NCBI RefSeq assembly: GCF_014190875.1 | Contig: NZ_JACHVS010000003.1 | Coordinates: 1-10,463 of the forward strand | Direction: 5' to 3' | DNA from: Paeniglutamicibacter cryotolerans | GTDB lineage: Bacteria > Actinomycetota > Actinomycetes > Actinomycetales > Micrococcaceae | Length of the DNA stretch: 10,463 bases | Shown: one piece after another, positions 5,197 to 10,463 of the stretch | How positions within the stretch are numbered: the stretch's first letter is position 1 | Layout of the letters: the number at the start of each line of letters is the position of its first letter | Position numbers and translations under genes: made by a program | Notes under the pieces: model-generated | Database searches by the model: none | What the model saw: the letters and a program-made list of their open reading frames with translations, nothing else | What the model was told of the DNA's origin: nothing

Positions 5197-5410
5197 TGAG
5201 CCGTCCTCCTCATTCCAAGGAGCCTTTGTGGCCCCTTCATTTGTTATGTGTGCGGCAAGACTCGGTTCTGTACACAGCAATAGGTGGGAGGAGGGGGCCA
5301 GAAGGTTTTTGAAGATCATCCGGCTATAAAACAGGCTTGCTACGCGTTCCATTGATTTCGGTCTGTCGATTTTTCTGCGGTGAAAAATCCTGCAGCCTCG
5401 TGGGTGGCGC
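5197..5410. other. Upstream region of the 66-aa gene; no gene seen
   Basis: The interval holds the ribosome binding site of the minus-strand gene and an imperfect hairpin GGAGCC/GGCCCC (5219-5235). It also has a purine run GGAGGAGGGGG near 5286 with no usable start codon after it. I see no clear promoter. Confidence 0.35.
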
Positions 5411-5472
5411 AGGGGGGGGCACGCTTCGCAAGTGCCCCCCCTGGATCAACCTCCGCTTCGCTGCGGTTGATG
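5411..5472 (+). other. Probable origin of transfer (oriT) with nic-like sequence
   Basis: A G8 run followed by CAC (from 5411) pairs with GTG and a C7 run ending in T (to 5441), about 11 bp around GCTTCGCAA. The right arm reads GCAAGTGCCCCCCCT, resembling the nic consensus (T)AAGTGCGCCCT of the IncQ/RSF1010-type (MOBQ) relaxases. A second inverted repeat, ATCAACC (5446-5452) with GGTTGAT (5466-5472), follows at once. An inverted repeat next to the nic is the usual oriT layout, and it sits on the relaxosome-gene side of the plasmid, upstream of mobC. The actual nick position cannot be read from the sequence. Confidence 0.7.
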
Positions 5473-5518
5473 GGCCGGCCCCGCTCCCTCCGCGTGTTCA
5501 CTTGGGGTCGTCGGTCCC

Positions 5519-5577
5519 GTGTCCGGCCCCCTGTCCCACAGCGCGTTGGTTCTCCTGCGTCGGACACTATGGGACAG
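5519..5577 (+). promoter_or_regulatory. Interleaved inverted repeats (pseudoknot-like) upstream of mobC
   Basis: GTGTCCG (5519-5525) pairs with CGGACAC (5561-5567) and CTGTCCCA (5531-5538) pairs with TGGGACAG (5570-5577), all perfectly. The order is A-B-A'-B', so the two stems are either mutually exclusive or form a pseudoknot in RNA or single-stranded DNA. Position between oriT and mobC suits a leader switch or a relaxosome recognition element. Confidence 0.6.
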
Positions 5578-5592
5578 ATGCAAGGTATGATT

Positions 5593-5649
5593 AGCCGGAA
5601 CGAAAAATGTCGTACCGCTCGTGCCTCGCTGACAGTTTTCGTTCCGGCT
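5593..5649. repeat. 14-bp perfect inverted repeat in mobC leader
   Basis: AGCCGGAACGAAAA (5593-5606) and TTTTCGTTCCGGCT (5636-5649) are exact reverse complements with a 29-base loop. On the minus strand the stem is followed by only a short AT-rich stretch. It ends 69 bp before the mobC start. It could be an operator for MobC or MobA, or a transcription attenuator. Confidence 0.75.
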
Positions 5650-5718
5650 CATCGCCCCTTGCTCCTGCGGAGGGCTGGTTCTCGACCGCTGGGCGGTCTT
5701 CGGAAAAGGATGGTTCGC

Positions 5719-6189
5719 ATGGCGTTGTTTTCCCGGCAGAAACCGGCACCTGTTGCTCCGGTGAATCCGTGGGTTCTGGCCGGGGCAGCTGCCAAAGCTC
5801 AACGAGAGACCGAGGCCTCGCTAGCCGCAGGGTCTCCGGTGTTTGAGCCGCGCAAGGGTGGCCGGCCGACGGTGGAGCATCCGCGCACGCGTCGGGTGTC
5901 GATGTCATTGACCGAGGAGGAACACGAGTCCTGGACCGTGGCCGCTGCGGGGCGGAGCCTGTCGGCATGGGCACGCGAACAAGTGGCCGCGCAGCTCGAG
6001 CAGGGACAACCCCAAAACAACGGTTCCGAGGTCGCGCGGCTGCGTGCGGATCTGGGACGGGTGGGATCGAACCTGAACCAGTTGGTGCGCGCGGTGAACT
6101 CCGGCCACACACCGGGCAGTGCCGAGTTGTTGGAAGCGGTGCAGGCGGCCCGCGAGGAACTGGCCCGGGTGCGCGGTGAGTTGCCGTGA
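5719..6189 (+). CDS. mobC: MobC-like relaxosome accessory protein
   Basis: The 156-residue product shows the MobC signature RVGSNLNQLVRAVNSG (about 114-129), preceded by a ribbon-helix-helix-like segment TRRVSMSLTEEEHESW...SLSAWAREQV (57-89). The N-terminus is proline/alanine-rich and the C-terminus is helical (ELLEAVQAAREELARVRGEL). MobC proteins bind oriT and help the relaxase open the strands. ATG 5719 is chosen because AAAAGGA (5704-5710) is at the right spacing; an ATG at 5710 would overlap that site. The frame stays open back to 5380, but that part would translate oriT itself and is not accepted. The stop overlaps the mobA start (GTGA), so the two are co-translated. Confidence 0.88.
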   Translation: MALFSRQKPAPVAPVNPWVLAGAAAKAQRETEASLAAGSPVFEPRKGGRPTVEHPRTRRVSMSLTEEEHESWTVAAAGRSLSAWAREQVAAQLEQGQPQNNGSEVARLRADLGRVGSNLNQLVRAVNSGHTPGSAELLEAVQAAREELARVRGELP

Positions 6190-6932
6190 TCGCGAAAATC
6201 ACCCGTGGAAACAATCCCGGGGATATCGGTGCCTACCTGCACGGACCAGGCAAAGCCAACGAACACGTCTACGAGGTCGGCGGGGTCAAACAATCCGGCG
6301 GCATCGTGATCGCCTCGAATGTTGGCATGGAAGGGCACCTTGACCCGAGCAAGTGGGCGGGGGAGCTGCGCAAGGCGATACACACGCGTCCGGAGATCAA
6401 GAACCCCGTCTGGCACGCGTCCCTGCGCAACACCGCCCAGGACCGCACGCTATCCGATGCAACATGGGCGGACATGGGTCAATCGTTCGCCGAAGACATG
6501 GGCTTCGCGGATCATCCGTGGGTGATGGTGCGCCACGGGCACGACCACGTGCACCTGGTCGTTTCCCGTGTCAGTGACGTAGGAGACGTCTGGCATGGAC
6601 GGAACGATCGACGAGCGGCGCAAAGCGCCTGCACGAAGCTAGAACTAGAACATGGTTTGCAGCAGGCTCCACGGCGGCGCGAGGGACCGAAAATAGCGGT
6701 GAGCGCCGAGCGTGAAGAGGCTAGGGGTAAGGCGACAGCTCTAGGTCCGCGTCTGGCTGTAAAAAAGGTCGAACAGCGTCAGCTGGAAGAACATCAGGCA
6801 CGGCTTCGAAGGGTGCGCGAACATGATTCGTTGCATCCACCTACGCACCGCAGACCACCTCAGGGGATCGTGCCTGTGGCCCGCCCATACACACCTCCGC
6901 AGCCTGGACGCGATACCGGATACGAACGATAA
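6186..6932 (+). CDS. mobA: MobA relaxase (mobilization nuclease), short form
   Basis: The relaxase nicks oriT and pilots the single strand through a helper type IV secretion system. The 248-residue protein has Tyr17 in GDIGAYLHGPGKANEH as likely nucleophile and a metal-binding HGHDHVHLVVSRV cluster (H117, H119, D120, H121, H123) corresponding to the HxDxxHxH motif. Between them is the segment HASLRNTAQDRTLSDATWADM common to actinobacterial relaxases. After about residue 165 it is basic and helical, then proline-rich, with no helicase or primase domain. Many actinobacterial MobA proteins are 400 residues or more, so this is short, but all nuclease motifs are present. The GTG start at 6186 is set by the GTGA overlap with mobC. 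Confidence 0.9.
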   Translation: MIAKITRGNNPGDIGAYLHGPGKANEHVYEVGGVKQSGGIVIASNVGMEGHLDPSKWAGELRKAIHTRPEIKNPVWHASLRNTAQDRTLSDATWADMGQSFAEDMGFADHPWVMVRHGHDHVHLVVSRVSDVGDVWHGRNDRRAAQSACTKLELEHGLQQAPRRREGPKIAVSAEREEARGKATALGPRLAVKKVEQRQLEEHQARLRRVREHDSLHPPTHRRPPQGIVPVARPYTPPQPGRDTGYER

Positions 6933-6970
6933 AGAGCGTTGTTCGCGTTTCAGTGAGAATGCTCTTTATT
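6929..6970 (+). terminator. Terminator of the mob operon
   Basis: ATAAAGAGCGTT (6929-6940) pairs with AATGCTCTTTAT (6959-6970), 11 Watson-Crick pairs and one wobble, around an 18-base loop. The left arm includes the mobA stop. The T-rich end of the right arm supports intrinsic termination, and the A-rich left arm would serve the other strand. Confidence 0.7.
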
Positions 6971-7258
6971 CGCTAGACTGAGGGCTTATTCGAAGAAATT
7001 GTGCGATGTGAGCCCTGAACACAATTCCGGAGGATAGGCCGCTGAACCGACTTGGTTTGTTAAAGCGAAAAGGACCCGTTAGAGCGGGTCCGATTCGTGC
7101 GGTCAACAACTAGGTCGACGCGGTCCTGGAGTGCAATTCCAGGTGTTAAGACAACACTGACACTACCCGTTTGGCTCACCCTGTGCAAATAGATTTTTAT
7201 GTTTTCTATGGGGGCGGAAGGCAGGACTGGCGCGGCCCTACCTCATAGGAGGGGCTAA
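6971..7258. other. Hairpin-rich leader of the 42-aa peptide gene; possible antisense RNA locus
   Basis: There is no protein gene. It holds AATTGTG/CACAATT (6997-7003 and 7020-7026), a terminator-like hairpin at 7072-7091, CCTGGA/TCCAGG (around 7124-7142) and GTGTT/AACAC (around 7144-7158). A weak hairpin CCCTACCT-CAT-AGGAGGGG covers the ribosome binding site of the peptide gene. GGAGGATAG at 7029 has no usable start after it. On the minus strand TTGCAC, 17 bp, TAGTGT (from about 7188) is a weak promoter candidate that would read toward the 7072-7091 hairpin. Confidence 0.45.
7072..7091 (-). terminator. Intrinsic terminator, minus strand
   Basis: GGACCCG (7072-7078) and CGGGTCC (7085-7091) are perfect arms with a 6-base loop. 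On the minus strand the stem is followed directly by TTTTCGC, the only T run among the plasmid's hairpins. It could end the HNH transcript or a short antisense RNA against the peptide leader. Confidence 0.7.
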
Positions 7259-7387
7259 ATGGAAAATACTTCCAAACGTCAAAAAAATTCCGAGAAAAAG
7301 AAGTTCGGTACTGCTGAGTACCTAGGACTAGGTAGCCTTTTGGCCAACCTAGGACGCTTCATCTGGGAAATTTTCTCCAAGGGCTAA
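7259..7387 (+). CDS. 42-aa cationic/hydrophobic peptide; candidate toxin or bacteriocin
   Basis: AGGAGGGG (7248-7255) lies 3-4 bases before ATG 7259, a very strong though close ribosome binding site. The product has a charged N-terminal half with six Lys/Arg in the first 15 residues, then a hydrophobic helix-like C-terminal half from Phe16 (YLGLGSLLANLGRFIWEIF, about 21-39) ending SKG. Net charge is about +4. There is no cysteine, leader double-glycine or lipobox. Such a peptide fits a type I toxin or a leaderless bacteriocin; a small membrane-binding regulator is also possible. It stands alone with a structured leader and a downstream hairpin. No immunity, export or modification gene is adjacent, which weakens the bacteriocin reading. 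Family not recognised. Confidence 0.65.
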   Translation: MENTSKRQKNSEKKKFGTAEYLGLGSLLANLGRFIWEIFSKG

Positions 7388-7419
7388 TCCCGGGAGACCT
7401 GCCGTGTAACAACGGTATT

Positions 7420-7451
7420 GTGGTGGGGCTGGCGCAAGCTGGCTCCACCAC
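7420..7451 (+). terminator. Hairpin after the peptide gene
   Basis: GTGGTGG (7420-7426) pairs with CCACCAC (7445-7451), and the stem extends inward with a wobble and further GC pairs around GCGCAAGC. TTGG and later TTT follow. It lies 32 bp after the 42-aa ORF, so the peptide seems to have its own short transcript. A smaller CCGT/ACGG hairpin (7402-7415) precedes it. Confidence 0.6.
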
Positions 7452-7521
7452 TTGGTGTTTAAGTATTGAATGGCATCTCATGAAGGATAGGAATCAGGAC
7501 AGATTTGCCCGGTATTAGTTT

Positions 7522-8286
7522 CTACCCGAAAGCTAAACCAACTCCACAGCGGCTCATAACGTTCCCCTGCATCTGCATACCTCCAAGATCGCTCTTCTTG
7601 GAACTGAATCGGATATCCGTTCCGCCTACGGCCAGATTCACTTCAGCGGTCACCAGCGGGAACGTTATTTGATCCCCTAGAACCAATATTCTGGGATGAA
7701 TCTCCCTAAGTTTTTCGGCTGACTCCCATTTTTTGAATCGGATCCCGACCTCGTCACCATTGGTATATTTCACCTGAAGGAAACTCCCATTGGGTGGGCT
7801 ATCGACTTCAATCGGTTCACCTAAGATCTCCCAATCATTGGCTATCAGATTCGTGCGTGGCTGCCCTGAGGTACTAAGCATTCTTATGCTGAGTAGTAGA
7901 TATCCGCGCTCATCTCGTTCGAACCAGATGATCGGTTGGTCGCGAAAAACAACCATTTTCGGGGTTTCGTGATAGTAATTTCCGCCAACTATCGCGACGA
8001 CTTCACGCCGCATCCATTCAAAACGTCCACTAACTTCTGCGGTGTGGGGATTCTGTTTCAGTTCCCTACATTGCTCTACTGTCCAAGCGTCCGCTTTTGC
8101 GTGATGCGTGCTGCAGAGTGCGATCATGCCGTCTGGGCGGTGATGCTTCTCGACGTGCCACTCGGGGTCAAAATGGTGATACTCCAGATACGGGATACCG
8201 CATCCTTCCACCGGGCATCCAAATCCGACTTCGCGCCTCAGCGCCCGACGGACAGCAGTCGGTGGTTTCCTGTTTAGATCGGGCAT
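7522..8286 (-). CDS. HNH-type endonuclease with unknown C-terminal domain
   Basis: The 254-residue protein carries an HNH fold in its first 66 residues: C24/C29 (CPVEGC) and C58/H61 (CSTHH) for structural zinc, with H37-H38 (EYHHFDPEW) and H62 around the active site. The usual Asn is replaced in the segment HHRPDGMIALC. It would cut DNA with a single metal ion. The C-terminal 170 residues are rich in beta-strand-like segments (MVVFRDQPIIWFERDERGYLLLSIRML, later FPLVTAEVNLAVGGTDIRF) and I do not recognise that domain; it may sense a ligand or partner. It lies 135 bp downstream of the IS-split membrane-protein gene on the same strand, suggesting one operon originally. ATG 8286 has only a weak GAGAT upstream. 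Restriction or anti-phage activity is possible, as is a homing-type role. Confidence 0.85.
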   Translation of the reverse strand: MPDLNRKPPTAVRRALRREVGFGCPVEGCGIPYLEYHHFDPEWHVEKHHRPDGMIALCSTHHAKADAWTVEQCRELKQNPHTAEVSGRFEWMRREVVAIVGGNYYHETPKMVVFRDQPIIWFERDERGYLLLSIRMLSTSGQPRTNLIANDWEILGEPIEVDSPPNGSFLQVKYTNGDEVGIRFKKWESAEKLREIHPRILVLGDQITFPLVTAEVNLAVGGTDIRFSSKKSDLGGMQMQGNVMSRCGVGLAFG

Positions 8287-8421
8287 CTGTATCTCATCTG
8301 TTGCAATTGATAATTAGCCCGAGACTACCTTTAGCTTTTTGCACATCTTCCAATTTCACGTACACAAAGGGAACCCATGGTGGGCACAACGCGGTGAAAC
8401 CAAGTGGTGACTTGAGATCTT

Positions 8422-8870
8422 TTAATCCTGATGCTTGTTTTTGGTTTCTGGATTTGTCTTGAATTTAACCTCTGCAAGTTCCCTAGCTCGTTGCAGCGCC
8501 GCGCTGAAGAGGCGTTCCATATCTTCATGAGCTTCATGGGCTAAGTTCCCCCGATGGATTCCCTCATCGGCTAGAGCCGCAAAGAGTTCTGTTACTCGAT
8601 TTGGAATAGCTTGGAAACTCTCGGCGAGATCGACAGGTGCAAATACTGAGAGATTAACGTTTAGCTTCCTCAATTGATTGCTGTTTTCCAACATACGTTC
8701 TATGGCGGCCCCGGCCTCGGCATCGTAAGCACGAGCTTGAGCTTTGGGAAGCTTCTTCCAAGGACCAGTGGGATCATCGCTGTCACGGTATCTGCCGCCG
8801 CCGTAGGGAGCATTGGACGCGTAATCTCTGAAGTTTGAGAGGAGCTCTTCTGCACATGGCGAGCACGGCC
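8422..8870 (-). pseudogene. 3' part of IS21-split membrane-protein gene
   Basis: The minus strand is open from the IS left end (8870) to the stop at 8422, 149 codons plus the two bases that complete the codon cut at 1042. An ATG at 8694 (MLENSNQLRKL) could give a 90-aa product, but the open frame upstream and absence of a ribosome binding site favour a remnant. The segment reads EELLSNFRDYASN, a glycine-rich turn, then long helical stretches (AEAGAAIERMLENSNQLRKL; DLAESFQAIPNRVTELFAAL; HEAHEDMERLFSAALQRARELAEV) and a lysine-rich tail. It looks like the cytosolic helical part of the membrane-anchored protein begun at 1372. The HNH gene follows on the same strand. Confidence 0.7.
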
Positions 8871-8905
8871 TGATGGTACGGTCAGTCCGGGCACCCGGTA
8901 CCGTT
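8871..8905 (+). repeat. IS21 left terminal inverted repeat, 35 bp
   Basis: It is identical over 35 bp to the reverse complement of 1007-1041 and contains two GGTAC cores. The base outside (C8870 against the complement of C1042) breaks the symmetry and fixes the element boundary. Confidence 0.95.
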
Positions 8906-8953
8906 CATTTCGGCTAGGTGGTACCGCTCCGGAATGAAACATGGTCCGCTGAA

Positions 8954-8986
8954 GAAGCCGACGGCACATCGGGTGCTGCCGGCTTC
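8954..8986 (+). promoter_or_regulatory. Strong hairpin just upstream of istA
   Basis: Thirteen-base arms 8954-8966 and 8974-8986 pair with one mismatch and one wobble around a 7-base loop. The outer seven, GAAGCCG/CGGCTTC, are perfect. It ends 3 bases before the istA ribosome binding site GGAGAGG (8990-8996). Inside an insertion sequence such a stem may block read-through transcription or translation from outside into the transposase gene. There is no T run. Confidence 0.5.
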
Positions 8987-9003
8987 GACGGAGAGGTCCT
9001 TTC

Positions 9004-10463
9004 ATGGCTGATTACGGCGCGATCATGGCGTTGGTGCTCGAACACAGAAGTTACAGTGAAATTGTCGAGACGGTGGGATGTTCACGCCGGGAGATTTCCC
9101 TGGTGAAGAAGACCGTCCACGCCCACTCGATCACCGCAGCCCAGGCTGCGGGAATGAACCGGGAGCAGCTGGAGCGGCTGTTTCCCGATGGCAGGAAGAA
9201 CGTCTCGGCCGGGTTCGCTCAACCAGATTTCCCCGGGATCGTCAGATCGATGAAATCCAACCGGCACTACACGTTGCAGCAGGCCTGGCACCGCTACCTC
9301 CAGCTCATCGGTGTTCCGGGGAAGAAATACGGATACACGCAGTTCTGCCAATTGTTCAACGACTACGCGGCAACCCACGAGGTGGTCGCGACGCTGCACC
9401 ACGAACCGGGACGGGCGATGCTGGTGGACTGGGCCGGAGACACCTTGGCGCTGCAGGATGCGCTGACCGGGCAAGTCACCAAAGCGTACCTATTCGTGGC
9501 GGTGCTGCCGTATTCGGGCATGGTGTTCTGCCGTGGGTTCACCGATATGAAGCAGCCAGCGTGGAACAGTGCGCACGTAAAGGCGTTCGAGGCCTTTGGC
9601 GGGTCCAGCCAAATCGTGGTGCCTGATAACGCTGCCACGGCAACGAACCGACACAGCCAGGGCGATGGCACCAGAATCGTCAACGCCAGTTACCGGCGAC
9701 TGGCGGACCACTATGGCACCGCGGTCGTCCCGGCCAGATCGAATCACCCTAGAGATAAGGCTGCAGCGGAATCGGCGGTCAACGTGGTCAACAAGCGGGT
9801 CATCGGCTACCTGGCCGAAGAACTCTGGTTGACCCTGGACGAGCTGAATGCCGCCATCGAGGAACGGGTGGTGGAGATCAACGAGAAGATCCGGCGGGTG
9901 GATGGATCGACCCGTTACGAACGGTTCACCCAGGAGGAAGCTGACTTGCTCCAGCCGTTGCCGGCGGAACAGTTCGACTCGGTGGAATGGAAGCAGCTGA
10001 AGGTCGGACGCAACTACCACGTGAGCGCCGATTACCAGCATTATTCGGCACCCTACACCTTGGCCGGTCGGATCCTGAAGGTCCGGCTCACCAGCCTGAA
10101 GGTCACCATCTTCGATGGGGAATCGGTGCTTTGCGAGCATCCGCGCAAGCACGGACGCAAAGGCCAGTATTCGACCCTGCCCGAGCATGTTCCGGCGCAG
10201 CACCGTGACGTGGCGGGGTTATGGTCCAGAAACTGGTTCCTAGAGAGGGCACGTGGTTTCGGGCCGGCAACGGTGGAGGTGATTGAGATGCTTCTTGATC
10301 GTGCCGCCATCGAGGCCCAGGCATATCTGGATTGCCAGAACATCCTGATGGGTTTGGGCAAGCGGAACCGAACCCGGTTGGAGGCAGCCTGCCAGCAGGT
10401 GGTGAATCAGCACGGCTATCCCACCTACACCACGCTCAAGCGGGTGATGGCCGGGCTCAATAG
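9004..10463 (+). CDS. istA: IstA, IS21 DDE transposase (N-terminal 486 codons)
   Basis: IstA binds the terminal repeats and carries out cut and strand transfer. An N-terminal helix-turn-helix (about 15-36, SYSEIVETVGCSRREISLVKK) is followed by a DDE catalytic domain. The triad is Asp142 in LVDWAGDT, Asp208 in VVPDNAATA and Glu256 in KAAAESAVNVVNKRV, in the order and spacing of the family. A C-terminal beta-rich domain (VGRNYHVSADYQHYSAPY) follows. ATG 9004 has GGAGAGG at a 7-base spacing. The reading frame runs off the window edge in the codon AG| and is completed by positions 1-133, giving 530 residues. No stop or frameshift interrupts it, so the transposase looks intact. Confidence 0.95.
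   Translation, partial: MADYGAIMALVLEHRSYSEIVETVGCSRREISLVKKTVHAHSITAAQAAGMNREQLERLFPDGRKNVSAGFAQPDFPGIVRSMKSNRHYTLQQAWHRYLQLIGVPGKKYGYTQFCQLFNDYAATHEVVATLHHEPGRAMLVDWAGDTLALQDALTGQVTKAYLFVAVLPYSGMVFCRGFTDMKQPAWNSAHVKAFEAFGGSSQIVVPDNAATATNRHSQGDGTRIVNASYRRLADHYGTAVVPARSNHPRDKAAAESAVNVVNKRVIGYLAEELWLTLDELNAAIEERVVEINEKIRRVDGSTRYERFTQEEADLLQPLPAEQFDSVEWKQLKVGRNYHVSADYQHYSAPYTLAGRILKVRLTSLKVTIFDGESVLCEHPRKHGRKGQYSTLPEHVPAQHRDVAGLWSRNWFLERARGFGPATVEVIEMLLDRAAIEAQAYLDCQNILMGLGKRNRTRLEAACQQVVNQHGYPTYTTLKRVMAGLN

Larger units (their letters stand above)
8871..10463 (+). mobile_element. IS21-family element, left part (continues at 1-1041)
   Basis: The left part of the 2,634-bp IS21 element contains the left inverted repeat, a hairpin in front of istA, and the first 486 codons of istA. 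Additional GGTACC-containing motifs lie inside both ends (for example 8918-8924), consistent with the multiple transposase-binding sites of IS21 elements. The flanking base before 8871 belongs to the split minus-strand gene. Confidence 0.93.

Noticed and set aside
5197..5352. Longer start (5352) for the 66-aa minus-strand gene
   Set aside because: No ribosome binding site, and composition changes before the internal ATG preceded by GAGGAGG.
5380..5718. N-terminal extension of MobC to ATG 5380
   Set aside because: It would translate the oriT stem and the interleaved repeats; a good ribosome binding site supports ATG 5719.
5591..6214. Minus-strand 207-codon and 205-codon open frames opposite mobC
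   Set aside because: GC-rich shadows; proline- and arginine-rich low-quality translations without ribosome binding sites, opposite a recognised MobC.
7029..7110. GGAGGATAG followed by an open frame to TAG near 7111
   Set aside because: There is no ATG, GTG or TTG in frame at a usable distance.
9490..10203. Minus-strand 237-codon open frame
   Set aside because: It is a shadow of istA, whose DDE motifs and ribosome binding site are on the plus strand.

Overview
The window reads as one complete circular plasmid of 10,463 bp from a high-GC Gram-positive bacterium (Actinomycetota; a Micrococcales host such as Arthrobacter, Glutamicibacter or Brevibacterium is a guess). The evidence for circularity is direct. 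An IS21-family istA gene starts at 9004 and runs off the right edge two bases into a codon. The missing base is position 1, and the same frame continues from position 2 to the stop at 131-133, where istB begins. The cut point lies inside istA and its codon is restored exactly. The host guess rests on overall base and codon use, the type of relaxase and MobC, and the frequent GTG starts.

Layout, clockwise from the insertion sequence. A 2,634-bp IS21 element (8871-10463 joined to 1-1041, perfect 35-bp terminal inverted repeats) sits inside a minus-strand gene. The 5' part of that gene is 1042-1372 and the 3' part is 8422-8870, and the two parts are in phase across the insertion. Next come a hairpin-rich stretch (1430-1549) and a minus-strand lipoprotein gene (1568-2104). 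A 32-bp palindrome separates this gene from a divergent serine recombinase (2149-2811). A 78-aa ORF (2895-3131) converges on a minus-strand HTH/coiled-coil protein (3212-3748) whose coding DNA carries short repeats. The non-coding stretch 3872-4419 holds three successive inverted repeats and is the best candidate for the vegetative origin or a replication-control RNA. After it come an orphan ORF (4420-4824) and a strong hairpin.

The mobilization region is 4996-6970: a 66-aa minus-strand gene with a strong ribosome binding site, an oriT-like nic region with inverted repeats (5411-5472), interleaved inverted repeats (5519-5649), then mobC and mobA coupled by a GTGA overlap. A hairpin-rich non-coding leader follows, then an untracked 42-aa cationic/hydrophobic peptide with a near-perfect ribosome binding site (7259-7387). 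A minus-strand HNH endonuclease (7522-8286) lies directly downstream of the IS-split membrane-protein gene.

How it works as a whole: the relaxase, MobC and oriT would allow mobilization by a helper conjugation system. The serine recombinase may resolve multimers or act on its upstream palindrome. The 42-aa peptide, HNH protein and split membrane protein look like accessory, possibly stability or defence, cargo. No recognisable replication initiator (Rep) is present, although the molecule appears closed. Replication must therefore depend on an unrecognised protein (the HTH protein or the orphan ORF), on an RNA-primed mechanism, or on helper functions. That is the most interesting open question here.
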